From: Cryptomeria japonica
Lineage: Eukaryota > Streptophyta > Pinopsida > Cupressales > Cupressaceae
NCBI RefSeq assembly: GCF_030272615.1
Contig: NC_081409.1
Coordinates: 19,036,260 to 19,100,259 of the forward strand
Direction of reading: 5' to 3'
DNA length: 64,000 nucleotides
Positions 1 to 11,828 of this stretch are shown here, piece by piece; the stretch's first letter is position 1; the number at the start of each line of letters is the position of its first letter. Position numbers and translations under genes: made by a program. The notes beneath the pieces are model-generated. The model ran no database searches and was not told the origin of the DNA. It worked only from the letters and a program-made list of their open reading frames with translations.

Positions 1-2812
1 TGTATGCAACCTAAGAATAAAGAGGGGTTGGGTTTGTTGACCCAAAAACTCAAGGAGCATGTTTGTCAACTAAATGGATTAGAGTGGTTTCCATAGATGA
101 ACCTTGGAAGATTTTGTTTCATAATTGAATTATATAGGCTTCTAGAAAAAGGAAATGGCAATCTGTTTGATGGTTAGACAAATTTTTGCTTTCTCCCTTC
201 TTTTAGATAAAAGCTTCACTTCCCCTTCTTTCTATATGGAAGGCTTGGCAACAAGTTTGTAAACACTTAAATTAAAAAAGTTCTTCCTTACAAGATGATT
301 CAGTTTTGGTTCATCATCCATTTGGTGGAATAAAATGGTACAATATCAAGAAAATCCCCTTGATGTTCCATTCCCAAAATAAGCTTGCTACATATTCAAT
401 ATATGCATTCAACAATTGAGGGATTTGTGGGATTTTAATGTTTTAGGTTGGGCTACATGAAAAAAAATTATGAATGATTTTGGTTTAAGAAATAATTTTG
501 AAAGGCCCATGGACCTAGTTATTGTTGGATTTTGCTAAGAAGATTGTTGGAATGATGTGTTGTCATTGATGTCAACATATTCCTCTGTGTATCCCAGTGT
601 TGCAGTTTAGTTGAATGAGTTGGTTTAGCCTCTGTGTTGCAAATGAGTTGATGCAGTTTAAAGGGTTTCTGGTATGTTGTCTGTAGATGGTTCAATCCCA
701 TTTGTAGAGGTCCGCATGATTTCTTGATCGAGTTATGAGATCTGGTATTGAGGATGTTATTCAATTGTTTGTGTTATTCGGTATTCTGGTTTAAATGCTC
801 CGTATTGCTCCGAAATTGTAATACCTTTAGTTGTGGATGTGTGGGATGTGTTTTGGACGTTGACGTGTGTTCTCAGTTTGATTGGTTCATGATTTGGAAA
901 TCCTCAAGCAAATCTTTCAGGTTGACAGTCCGTTATGATGGTGTTCTTGAGCTTCAGTAGAGAGATGCTGACGATTCTGATAATCAGAGTTGTTGTGGTT
1001 GTTGTGGTGCAATTCACGTTGCTTGTGAATATCTTTAGATCGTGTTCTATGCGTATTGGTGGTCCGCATTGATTATTGTACGTGTTATTGAAGATTTTCT
1101 TTGTCCGGTTATGTTCTTCGTGTTATTCAACATTCTTGGTGGTTGTAGCATGTTGCGGATGATTGAGGCATAATTGTTGGAGGTGTTGCATGTTTGCGGT
1201 ATTGATTTGGATCTAGACTATGTCTTAGCCGACATTGTTTTGGTCCACATGCATTGTTGTAGCGTGTGAGGTTATTATTTTGTAATTTGTATTGAGGGTT
1301 TAGCCGGCCGTGAAACATAGGTTGATGAATTGTATAAATGGATGTAATAATCATTGAGAGATATCATGCTATGTGTGAATATTGTATCAATCATTCAGTA
1401 GTAGGGAAGTTGTGTGAAGTTATGCAAAAAAGTGTGTTGCAGAGAAGATTTGATAGTGAGCTTAACCGGAATTGTACTCAGGCACATGGAGATGCTATTT
1501 TCATAGTTCATGTAATTTGGATTGTTGTCTGAATGATTTTGTAAGTCAGTGAGACTACCTGTAAGGCGGTGAGCCTTCCCTAAGGGTTGTAGCCTTTCTG
1601 GGTTTCTTATTTGAGTAGTGAGCTCTAGGCAGTGTACATGAATGCATGTGCATTCCCCATTATAATATTTACATTTACTCCTAACAAGGTATTATCTCAT
1701 TGTGGGTAGGTTCCCATCGTGGTTTTTTCCTTAACTGGGTTTTTCACATCAAAAATCTTGGTGTTATGTGCGTTATTGATGTGGTGTGTTGTTTCATGCT
1801 TTAATTGTTAATTATCAAATTTGATTTGTGGTTTAAGTTGCAATAAGTTTTTGTGCAAACTGATTCACCCCTTGCCCCATCTCCCCCCTCAGTTTGCTGC
1901 ATTGTTGTCAATAGTTATAAAGCTATGCACTCCCTTGCAATGCCATTTTATCAAAGACCAGTGGTGTTTGTCTAGATTTTAGTTGGTTGTTTTCCTTTAA
2001 AAATAGTTTATCTTAGTCTTCTTTCTTCATTGTCCCTAACTCCAAGGTTAAATCAGAAATGGAAATGTAAATTCAAAAAAAAACTTGGAGAAGTCTGAAT
2101 GCTCAAATTTGGAAATCCAAAGCTGAAGCTAGTGCACAAGTTTTGGCTTGGAAAGTCTTCCACCACAAATTGCTCGTTGATAATAGGTCGAGATGTATGA
2201 TGGTGCAACCAGTTAAATGCACTCTCTCAACAAAATGAAAGCTTGAAACATATTATTTGGGACTGTTCATTGACTAAGAGAAAATGGAATTGTTATTTTT
2301 AACTTTTTTCTTGCTATTTTTGAGCATAGACTAAGCTGGAAAGAAGCCATTTTGGGCCTTCATTTGCAAAACAATGTTGTTGCAAATTCCATGAGACATG
2401 CTATTTTTTCTTAATACATGGAAAAGTTGATGTTTGTCAATTTTTGCAAAGCATAATGTTTATCAGGAAGGTGAAATGTTGAAGTTTTATGCCGATCATA
2501 TCATTTTTCAATATTTTTCTTTGTGTTCTAAATTACAATGGAGGCCTAAAGAAAAGATAAGATTAGAAATCACTTAGATGAGGTTAAGTTCCAAATGTTG
2601 CAGTTTCATGAAGAGATATTTTGTTTTCAAAATAGTTACAATTTATGTTAAAATTTAGAATCTAAGTCAACAACATTGTATGGTAGTTCTTGAGGATCTT
2701 CTAGTTCGTTATGGGTTGTTTTGTAATAAATTTGTAATTGTTATTTATTTGGTAGCTTGTGGGCTTCCACTCTATTTGTAAAATTTGTTTCAACATAAAA
2801 AAAAGTAATAAA
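1..2812 (+). mobile_element. Degenerate LINE (non-LTR retrotransposon) 3' end, copy 1
   Basis: Plus-strand relic running in from the window edge. Near the start one frame reads KNKEGLGLLTQKLKEHVC, like the segment just after the reverse-transcriptase thumb of plant LINEs. At about 2140-2300 the frame LAWKVFHHKLLVDNRSRCMM, followed after a frameshift by LKHIIWDCS, matches the zinc-binding reverse-transcriptase tail (zf-RVT family). The relic ends in a short A-rich tail near 2795-2812. Many stops and frameshifts, so it is dead. A diverged second copy lies at about 27340-30140. It is split here by a solo LTR at 523-1913. Family assignment rests on motif reading by eye. Confidence 0.75.
523..1913 (+). 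mobile_element. Solo LTR inserted in LINE copy 1
   Basis: Begins TGTTGG and ends in TCAATA, apparently a decayed CAACA end, flanked by the direct repeat GTTAT (518-522 and 1914-1918). The related LINE copy at 29250-29260 has one uninterrupted CTAGTTATAAAG, so it acts as the empty site and fixes the boundaries. Near its 3' end (about 1860-1895) it carries the GATTCACCCC...CTCCCCCCTCAG signature that also occurs, in the other orientation, in the copia-type LTRs at 13875, 32716, 38212 and 39856. No internal region remains, as expected after LTR-LTR recombination. Short frames inside are not genes. Confidence 0.8.
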
Positions 2813-4898
2813 ACAATATAGTAAAAAAAAAGAGCAACAAATAATCTGCCAAATAAAGAAAAGAATCTACAAGCCAGCTCCAAATTACATAATAGCAGAT
2901 GCCAAATTACATAACAGCTAATGTAGAAGACAATCTGCTCACCTTACAAACAACAGCTTAAACAAAACTAGCAGCCCAAACAAAAAGCAGATTATACTGA
3001 GGCATTAAAAAAGTCTTATAACAAAATATTGGTGCAGGAGCACCCGAGCGAGTTGGTTATCAAACACCACCCAAAAACATTGTTGGTTCAGTTTTTAATG
3101 TGTTTCAGTTGGCATCTCTCACTTTCATAGAGTTTCAGTTTCTACATGTTGCTCTACAGCATCAGTGTCTAAACCTCTTAAAGACAATGATAAAATCAGA
3201 TATAAAGTGTTAGAGTTAAATTAGATGTGTTTGCAAATGTGAAAACATAGACAGGACCCGTGAACAGTATGACAGGATGCCTCATCAAAATATAGTCTCA
3301 TGGATCAAAATGATTGAGGGATATGCACAAAAGGCTTTTTACACTCTCAAGCAAAATTGGCAGGCTAAAAGCCAAATTCCACACCGTTGTCAGCATACTC
3401 CCAGCCTGTACCAACATCCATCGACTAACTAAAACAGAATAAATAGAATGTTGTGAGCTGCGTAGAAGACTAAGGTAAGGGCAATATAAAGAATGAGGAG
3501 GCTTCGTAGTGTGGAGGGAGATAGCAGGTTAGAAGGGTGAGTGCATAGGGAAAGAATGGGTGTGTGGCTGCAGAAAAGTATAAGTTGAATAGATAAATGG
3601 TGGTGTGGCAGCTTATGCAGAGATAAAATAGACAGAGGGAAGGCGAATGTAGATGAGAGTGTAATGAAATCAATTTAGAAGAGTTATTGTTAAGAGAGAG
3701 GCCATGTGAAGGCCAATTTTGTAAAATGATTACATATTGTTTTGTTTTGAAATTCTATGAATATGTATTTCTTTTATGTTGCAATCAGTAATTGTGAAAT
3801 TCGATATGAGTAGAGAGTATCTGCTTGTGTAAGTTTGTATTTTGATTTTTGGTAGCAGGAGGGAGTTTTATCTTGCATCATTACACAGAAGGAACTAGAA
3901 CAATCAAGAACAATGGTAGAATTAGACTTTGAATTTCAATAACCATTGCATTTATTTGGAACACGTGGTGTCTTTTTCATGAAGCTGAAGAACTTGATAT
4001 TTGATGGCATCTAGTAACTTATTAGTTTTCACCTCTTCTTTGGGTACCCCCTGCATTTGAGAGCACAAATAGACAATATGAAAGATGATGTCAGAGTAAA
4101 ACTTGAGCATTTGTGCTCCCTAATGAATAATCTGCTTTTGGGAATATGGAATAGGAAAGTGAGGTCAAGTAGGCTTCATCCATTAGATTTTCTTGTTGTT
4201 TATTTGCATATCATCTAAAAGGAACTTCACATTGAAGGAACCCTTAGAAAAATTATTCCAATAACATAAAAAGGAAATATAACTTCAAATGATGCATTTT
4301 GGTGCATAGTTGGGCCTACATACCTAGTCCTATGCTTATATGCATGCAATCCTTGTCCAAATTGCTTATCCATTTGATTATGATTGCTAATCTAATCTTT
4401 ATCCATAATATTCCTTCCAGACATAGATCCAACATGACTATCTAACCTAGGTCATGTCTATAAATGTGAGGTTATTCTCACACCCATGATCTTTGGTCCT
4501 TTAAAACGTAAAACCGAAATCAAACATTTAGCTAATTGGTCTCATCTTACATTTTGGTCCTAAGACAACTTCATACAAATCTTTGCAAAATATTTAATAT
4601 AGTCATGGTCTAAATTATAAAGTTTAATTATATCTCAAAAGTATTTGATCATAATGCAATCTTTGCACAAATATTTATACCTATAATACAATGACTCATG
4701 CCCAAAAATAAGATTTTCTTATATCTTTAAAGTATTTGATGATAATATATGATTTCTAAGTTCAACAATATATATAATATAATCTCAAAAGGATTTGAGC
4801 CTAATTCAAAATAAATCCACACATATTAGTTGCTTAAGACAATTGAATACTTTATCTTCATTACTATTCCTAGTAGCACTCAACAAATGGTTGTTAAC
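2813..4898. other. Gene-free AT-rich stretch
   Basis: No coding region supported. Sequence at about 4140-4190 aligns with 30165-30210 directly beyond the second LINE copy, so the shared block extends past the LINE and 2813-4130 is extra here or deleted there. At 3032 a short TGGTGCAGGAGCACC resembles the terminus of the chromovirus LTR at 17955-17969, but no matching second end was found. Confidence 0.5.
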
Positions 4899-5277
4899 TG
4901 TTGGCAGTGAGTTGCCCCCTTGTTAGTGAGGCGTTTAATGCTGACCGTGGATTTGTGACATGTGCTTCTTCCTGCCTCCCATGGATCCTTGCTCTGGCCA
5001 CTGTGACATTCATTGGTGGCTCGAGCTTTTGGCATAACGACAACGGTGTCCTACTAAATTGGTATCAGAGCGCTAGGTTACAGGTTCGAATCTCGTGGGT
5101 CGCATTGAGGGGGGGATTGTTGGCAGTGAGCTGCCCCTTGTTAGTGAGGCGTTCAACGTTGACTGCGGATTCATGACATGCTTCTTCCCGCTTCCCGTGG
5201 ATCCTTGTCTCTAGCCACTGTGGCGTTCGTTGATGGCTTGAGCTTTTGGCATAACAACAACGGTGTCCTAGTAAACA
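4899..5277 (+). mobile_element. TRIM-like miniature LTR retrotransposon
   Basis: Two 160 bp direct repeats (4899-5058 and 5118-5277), both starting TGTTGGCAGTGAG, enclose only 59 bp. The first repeat is followed by TTGGTATCAGAGC, the standard initiator-tRNA-Met primer-binding site. The second is preceded by GAGGGGGGGAT, a polypurine tract. This LTR-PBS-PPT-LTR layout with no coding room is the definition of a TRIM. A possible 5 bp duplication TTAAC lies at 4894-4898 and 5313-5317, which would extend the insertion to 5312; that outer end carries a 33 bp piece resembling the start of the larger LTRs in this window. Repeats are diverged, so it is old. Confidence 0.75.
5059..5071 (+). promoter_or_regulatory. 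Primer-binding site of the TRIM-like element
   Basis: TTGGTATCAGAGC directly after the first repeat, complementary to the 3' end of initiator tRNA-Met. About 10 bases downstream lies GGTTCGAATCT, one base from the RNA polymerase III B-box consensus. Confidence 0.75.
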
Positions 5278-5317
5278 AAATTGTTGGCATGATGTTGTCA
5301 TTGATGTCAACATTAAC

Positions 5318-5869
5318 TTCAACTATTATACTAAAAAAAATACCCACTAATCGAGTTTTACAAGTTCATTCATTTTATAAATATGCTATCGATTGGCTTA
5401 TTTCTAGCCAACATTTCTACCAACACTATGTTATTGTTGTAGACGTCTTTTATTTTATATATGTCCCCCATTCCATATTTTACATTCAAGAAACCTCATG
5501 CTAAAATTTGAATTCAATATTCATATTATACAACCACACAATTTAAGAAAAAGAAAAACTATGGTAAACAAACCAAAACATACAAAATATTTCTCCCACT
5601 TCATTGCTGAAGATCAAGCTTGTGATGGTGTTCTTAATAGTTGAGAACCCATTCTTGATGTTGAGGATATAACTTACATATGTGAAAAATAGATGACCAT
5701 GACTTGCCTCCTACTATGGGGTTTATAGCACTTGTTGCTTAACATTTTTTTCTATCTTGATTTGATGTTTACGTGTTACAACTTTTCCTTGCTTAGGCTT
5801 TGAGTTGTGACTATCTCCACCCATCTTTTGTTATGACATAGTATATTTTAAAAGTTATATATAATTTAA
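5318..5869. other. Gene-free stretch
   Basis: AT-rich, no supported gene or clear repeat boundary. The GULLO 3'-flank repeats begin just to the right. Confidence 0.4.
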
Positions 5870-5916
5870 TATAAATGGCTATTTCATTAAAAATATACTT
5901 ATTAACCAATCTATAA

Positions 5917-6050
<134 letters not shown>

Positions 6051-6399
6051 AGTAAAAAAAAAAATTTTTTTACATAATTGTGAACATAAGATATATCAAT
6101 CTCCATCAAAAGTCAAATGGATCAAAATTTAAGGATTTGTGTGGCTAGACTTTGTGGGTGTGTTTCTCTACCACCCTTCAAGATTTAAGTGCGGAAATTG
6201 TACTATTATCTTTTTTAAATAAAGCTAAAAAAAAATGCTAATGAAAAGAAATAAGTGGTGTAAATGATATTATCTTATTATATGTTGGTAATATCATAAT
6301 GTGATGGTTAAATTGTAGTGTTGTGATTGTTTCCAAGAATGCTCAAATCTATATTGGGATGTTATTACTGAGTGTTCATGTTAGAGATGAAGTCGCATC

Positions 6400-6703
6400 C
6401 CTCATCTCCTTGACTTCTTTGATTCATAGCTTCAATCAAAAGTGTTTACTTTATATTGCATCAACCTTTTTGGCCTCTACACACATGGGCATTAGGGTAA
6501 ACTTTATCTACTTCACAGAGATAGCCTCGACCAAGAGCACATTATGCATCTTTTGGGCACACACATAGTCTTTCTGAATCACACCCATGTTTCAACAAGG
6601 TCACTATTTTATCCCTTAACCCCAACAGACCATCAATCCATTCATTTGAAAAGATACCTTGAGGATCATATTTTCTTTATAGGATTTGTTGTATTTATTA
6701 GTA
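6400..6703 (-). pseudogene. GULLO: GULLO exon 3 fragment, copy A
   Basis: Minus-strand remnant of the C-terminal end of an L-gulonolactone oxidase-like gene. It aligns base by base with about 21500-21785 of the intact gene; the segments for the Cys-rich tail and for YDPRGIFSSEW are recognisable. Several frameshifts and stops. It lacks the HWGK segment and everything upstream because the duplication breakpoint falls at about 6703. Confidence 0.75.
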
Positions 6704-7223
6704 ACATCTCTAAATATTTCTTCTAATTTACATATAATAACAATAATTAAAAGTAAAAACAATAAAATAATTTACTTGATATTGAATGTAAGATAATAAT
6801 ATAAATGTCTATCAAAAGTCTTGAATGGATTATAATTTAAGAAAAACAATCAAAAGATACACAATAAATGGTGTCATTGATCCTCTTTATATTTATTCAT
6901 TTTTGTTATAGACTTGGTGTGGCTAGACTTTGTCGGTCTTCTTTGTGTGAATATTGTATTGTTATCCTTTTTAAAATTAAGTTAACTAATAAATATCCAT
7001 AAAAAAGAAATAAATAATATTAGATTATTATATGTTGATAATAGTATATAGTGATGGTTGAGTCGTGATGTTGTGATTCTTGCTACCAATTTCTCAAAAC
7101 TAGTTTACTCTTCTTTGTCATGGACTTGGTTCTATTATGCTTTGTGAATGTGCTTCTTTACCAACCTTCTTTTCTGTGTGAATACCATACTATTATCATT
7201 GTTTTTAAATAAAAAATAAAAAA
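6704..7223 (-). repeat. GULLO 3'-flank units, copies B and B'
   Basis: 6704-7110 repeats the flank present at 6120-6400 and 20760-20950, including TTATTATATGTTGATAATA and the GTGATGTTGTGATTC segment. At about 7110 another partial copy starts (CTATTATGCTTTGTGAATG) and resumes beyond the insertion at 8070. So this non-coding unit occurs at least four times in the window. Confidence 0.6.
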
Positions 7224-8069
7224 TGATGCAAGAGCATCCGGGGTGTAGGAGCAATCTTGCATCACCCAAAAATAAATATTATATTTTCCTTTTGTTTTGT
7301 GGTTTTCCTTTAGTTTTCACAGAGCCCATTATTATGGTTGCACTATATAAGACATATAGAAGCTAAAAGCAACCAAAAATAGTCACACACTATTTTAAGG
7401 ACTTTTGCTCATTTTTGGTCATACGGACATGAAAACTGGTCCTAAGGAGTGAAATAGAAAATGAGATGATTGGTGAAAGAATCGTCTCAATATCTTGTAC
7501 AAGCTGAAATATATCAAAGTTTTCATCTTGAGAAATTTCTCCAATGAAGCTTAAAACTCAAAATTGAAGACCTTAGAGGCCTCAACAAAGGTTTGAAATC
7601 TGAACAAATAGATCTTTAGGTATATTTTTTTGTTGTAGATCTCTTCATGAGCTTTCCAACAATATATTATAATAGCGAATCAAAATCTCGGGTCAAAAGT
7701 TATGGCTCCCAGAAGTTGTGCCACCAAAACTCGAGTTTCAATGAAATTCCACTTGGATGAGAAAAATGAACCAATATACCGCTAGGCACCAAAAAGGGAA
7801 AGTTTACGCTTTCTAAAACATTCCAAGGCAATTATACGTGCTATATAAGGGCGTGAACAAGGGTTACAAAGGATAGCTCTAGTATTGCAGATTGTGGCTC
7901 TGGCTTGTAGATTATTGTAATGAGAATGCCCATATGGTTGTAGCATATTATTTTCTGGATGTAATTTCATTCCATTGAGATAGAAGGCATGTGTTTCTTT
8001 CTTGCATTTTTTGGTTATTTCTTTATTGTTGTTATGTGTTTGGGTTTATAAGGGGAGTACCCTTCATCA
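7224..8069. mobile_element. Solo-LTR-like insertion, 846 bp
   Basis: Starts TGATGCAAGAGCATC and ends TTCATCA, giving short inverted ends TGATG/CATCA of LTR type, flanked by AAAAA on each side (7219-7223 and 8070-8074). The paralogous flanks at 6220-6240 and 20880-20930 are continuous across this point, so it is an insertion. A TATA-like CTATATAAG lies near 7345. No coding capacity and no matching second LTR. It could instead be another non-autonomous element; orientation is not fixed. Confidence 0.55.
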
Positions 8070-8239
8070 AAAAATATCGATGAAAAGAAAAAGAGATATA
8101 AATAATATTAGTTTATTATATGTTGATAATAGGATAGTGTGATGGTTACATCGTGGTGTTGTGATTCGTGCCACCAATATTCAAACCTCTATTAGGATGT
8201 TACTGGTTAGTGCTCATGTTCAAGATGAGGTCCTCATCT

Positions 8240-8956
8240 CTCATCTCTAACATCCTTGATTCATAACTATGGTCTAAAGAGTTTTCTTTCTATTGCATTA
8301 ACCTTCTCGACCTTGGCACAGATGAGCATCACAACAAACTTTTCTTGCTTCATAGAAATAGCCTTGATCAGGAGCACAATGTGCATCTTTTTAGCACACA
8401 CATAATCCTTCCCAAACACATTTATCATTCAATACAGTCATGTGTTTGTCCCTTATAACCAACAATCTATTAGTCCATTCACTTGAAAAGATGCCTTGTG
8501 GATCATATTTGTTTTTGGCAGTCCAAAACTCATAAGATGTGTTGTATTTCCTAATAGCACCATCAAATGCAAAGTTTTGATTCATTTCCAAGTGAGGCAG
8601 AGCACTATACTTGAATAAACCCATATGTTCATTTTCATCAAACACATCTTCATAGAGTTGAGGAGTGTTAGGATCATTTGATAAATAATAAGTAATATCC
8701 ATGTCTATAGATTCCTCCTACTTTCCTAAATAATCACTAGAAGATTTTACAAAACGCATAAGAATACCAAGTTGTAGAGCTTAAGTCCACACATGCTAAT
8801 GGAGTTCATGTCCCTTAGTTTCTTAAGATCATAGAGAAACTAAGAGATCTTAGAGACATTAATACTCATGCTTTTTTGATGGAAGAATGAGCCTTTTATT
8901 CAAGAGTCCCATGCACATGATGTGATAGTCCATTCTCCAAACTAGTAAGACATAAA
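8240..8956 (-). pseudogene. GULLO: GULLO exon 3 pseudogene, copy B (3' part)
   Basis: Minus-strand paralogue of exon 3 of the intact gene at 21520-22361. The longest open piece, 8391-8702, encodes 103 residues aligned to the region DITYYRSNDPNTP through YDPRGIFSSEW. The conserved HWGK of aldonolactone oxidoreductases is changed to HLEM, and a stop follows LCVC, cutting the tail. The exon is interrupted at 8956 by a complete chromovirus and continues at 17970. No exon 1 or 2 homology is seen beyond 18.2 kb, so the copy was partial or has been eroded. Confidence 0.85.
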
Positions 8957-10584
8957 TGATGGGGTTTACCTAGCTTGCTCACACTTCACCTAGTTGGTGT
9001 TGCTCAATTCCACCAACCTCTCCAAGTCTAGCTATGATCCAAGACCTCCAAGTCCTTATCAATCTCTTCTAGGGATTGCTTCTTTCCAATCTCAAGGTGT
9101 TTGCAACAAGTGTTTAACTAGGAACCCTACCAATTCAAAGTGTTTCTCATATGCTCTTTCTTGTTGTCTTGACTTCAACTTGTCAATTCACCCCCATACT
9201 GTTGTGAGTTGTTGCAGAGGTGTGGAGGTGGCTTTTAACATGAAATGAATTCCATTTGGGTCCATTTGTGGTTTGCATCCATAATTCTTCCTACCGATTT
9301 CACCATGTTGCCTAGAAAAGGGCTACAAGGAACGAGCCCCTATTAGGTCTCCAAAATCCGGTTTTATAGGGTTTAGAAGAAAACAGTCCAAAAGACCATG
9401 CAAAAAGGTTGGTTTTTCTTCAAACACTCACCTATCCCCAAGTGATTTTGATGATTTGGGTTTCCCAACTCTCCATACAATTCCCTAACCCAAAAAATGA
9501 GGGTTTTGAAGGGTTTTTAGGCCTCCTAACCAGCAGTGATTGATCAAATTAGTGAAATAGACATCTAAAAGTCTTTTCAAAGCTTCTCCTTGCAATGGAA
9601 ACTTTGTTTTGATTTCATGGACCTCTCCAAATGATTTGGTTGTGGTTTTGTGTTCACCTCTACACTAAGCACTCAAATCTCACCTTGTCTTCTCTAGTCG
9701 GGTTGCTCTTGGACTCGCCTAGAACAAGGTGGTAGCCATATCAAACACCACTTCCAGAACTTATCCCTACATATTTACACTTTACAAGTGGTTGCCTTCA
9801 ATGTACCAATAGGCTGTGATCGTAGCACAAAGGGATTTTATGGGGCAACCATTTTACAAGAAATTGCTATATACAAGCCAAAACTGGCTGATTGAAAACA
9901 AAACTATGAAAACACCAACACACACTAACTAAAAAGCTTGAAATGAAAGTAAAAACTCTGAAATACACCAAATAAACTCAATCCATAGCTGGATCAATGG
10001 ATTCAATCCATTTGTATTCACATTGTAAGCAAAATGAGCCAAAAACAGTGATAATAGTCCAAAAATGAGTAGTTTCATATTGTTGATCATACAAAAACAA
10101 AATTCCAACCTTGGTAACCATGAAAGAGGAGGTTCTTATAGTATTCCCCACATGTGGAGGCATTATAGGGCTCTGTGCTATCCCTAACTCCTTCGCTAAT
10201 CACTTTTAGGACAAAAGTTGTCATGACAACTTTTTACTTTTTGCTTTGTCAACCTATGAAACCTATTTCAAGTCATTTCTCATGACTTTTTAAGAATTCT
10301 AAGACCATACTAAACCTCTCTAATGCTCACACCAAGGTATGCCACTTTTGACCATCAAGAAGGTCAATTTCCTACTCAAACTACTACCTATGCACAAAAT
10401 GCAAACCTAGGAAGAAAACTAACTCAACTAGGCCTACACTTGACTCAAAACAAACATCACACTCACTCGTTGGACCCTCCTGGAGTCCTTATTAGGAATT
10501 ATTAGGAACCTGACTTAGCTAAGGTCAGTAGAAGCCAAAATTGTGAAAAGTGTATAAGCCTAAGTCCTAGGTGCTCCTACACCA
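8957..10584 (-). repeat. 3' LTR of the chromovirus
   Basis: Left copy, starting TGATGGGG and ending CACCA on the plus strand. Same length as the right copy. Open frames in it are incidental. Confidence 0.93.
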
Positions 10585-10596
10585 TTCTCCCAAACA
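10585..10596 (-). promoter_or_regulatory. Polypurine tract of the chromovirus
   Basis: On the minus strand TTTGGGAGAA directly precedes the 3' LTR, where plus-strand DNA synthesis would be primed. Confidence 0.7.
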
Positions 10597-10623
10597 AAAG
10601 AAAACTAAGTCACCTCTTTGGAA

Positions 10624-11828
10624 TCAAATTTTGATCAATGCCCAACTTCTTAAACTTTGCTCAAGCACCCATGTAGCTTCAGCATCATCCATACCCCGCC
10701 ATTTGATTAGGTGCTCCCAATAGATTTGATGCCTTGGCTTCTTAGCAATCCTTGAAGTCAATACCTTTTCAGCCTTTGGATTTGGTTTTGCTGGTAATTG
10801 AAGGTTGTTTGCATCATCTGATACCTTTGAGTGACTGCAATCTGAACCTTGGATTGGTCCTTTGTAAGCAACTAAGTCTGCTATGTTGAAAACCAGTGAC
10901 AATCCTATGTCACTAGGTAGGTCCACCTTGTATGCATTTTCTCCATACTTGGCTAGAATGGCACATGGACCCAACCTTCTCATTTGCAACTTGTTAGGTA
11001 CTCCTTGCTGTAGCCTTGCTTTGTTTAGGTGCACCATGACAATATCTCCTACTTGGGATTGTAGGTTCTTCCTTCTCTCATCAACTTTTTGCTTGATCTT
11101 ACTTGTGTTCTCTATTAATGCTTGCTTGACTGATTCATGTACCTCCTTCATTGACTAAGCAAAGTCTTTTGCATATCCACTTCTTGTTGTTGCATTACCT
11201 AAGTCTCTTAGCTCCAAAATACCCCTTGGGTGAACACCATAGACCACTTCAAAAGGTCTCTTGCATGTGGTTCTATTTATTGTGTCATTGTAAGCATATT
11301 CATCTTGTGATAGCACTTAATCCCATGTCTGACCATACTCTTTGGTAAGGCACCTCAATAAGTTTCCCAAACTCCTATTAACCACTTCGGTCTGCCCATC
11401 TATTTGTGGATGGTACGCTGATCCAAAAGATAGGTTGGTGCCAAGCTTTTGCCAAAGTGTTTTCCAAAAATGACTCATGAACTTTGAGTCTCTATCTGAA
11501 ACAATGCTCATGGGTAAACCAGTATCCATATCATTTCCTTGAAGAACAAATGAGCTATTTGGCATGCATCATGAGTAGTCTTGCAAGGTACAAAGTGGGC
11601 CATCTTACTAAATCTGTCCACAATGACATAAATGCTGTCAAATCTCTGCTTTGTCCTTGGTAAACCTACTACAAAGTCCATACTAATGCACTCCCAAGGT
11701 CTATTTGGTATGGGAAGAGGTTGGTATAAACCAGCATTTGAAGAAAGGCCCTTGGCCTTTTGGCAAATAATACATGTCTCCACATACTTTTTCACATCTT
11801 GATTCATCCTAGGACAATAATAATACAT
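10624..11828 (-). pseudogene. Chromovirus integrase and chromodomain
   Basis: Broken minus-strand continuation of pol. 11508-11828 carries the C-x2-C of the integrase zinc finger (ETCIICQKAKG) and the first catalytic Asp in SMDFVVGLP. 11317-11565 holds the second Asp in IVSDRDSKF and the Glu in YHPQIDGQTEVVN, so the DDE triad is recognisable. 10624-11151 encodes the C-terminal part and ends in a chromodomain (YWEHLIKWRGMDDAEATW), which in this family guides insertion to certain chromatin. Frame changes near 11510 and 11150-11320, and a stop just before the YYYCPRM segment, separate it from the RT frame. Confidence 0.88.

Noticed and set aside
5061-5104. tRNA gene
   Set aside because: B-box-like GGTTCGAATC is present, but the 5' half is a primer-binding site and no acceptor stem or cloverleaf forms.
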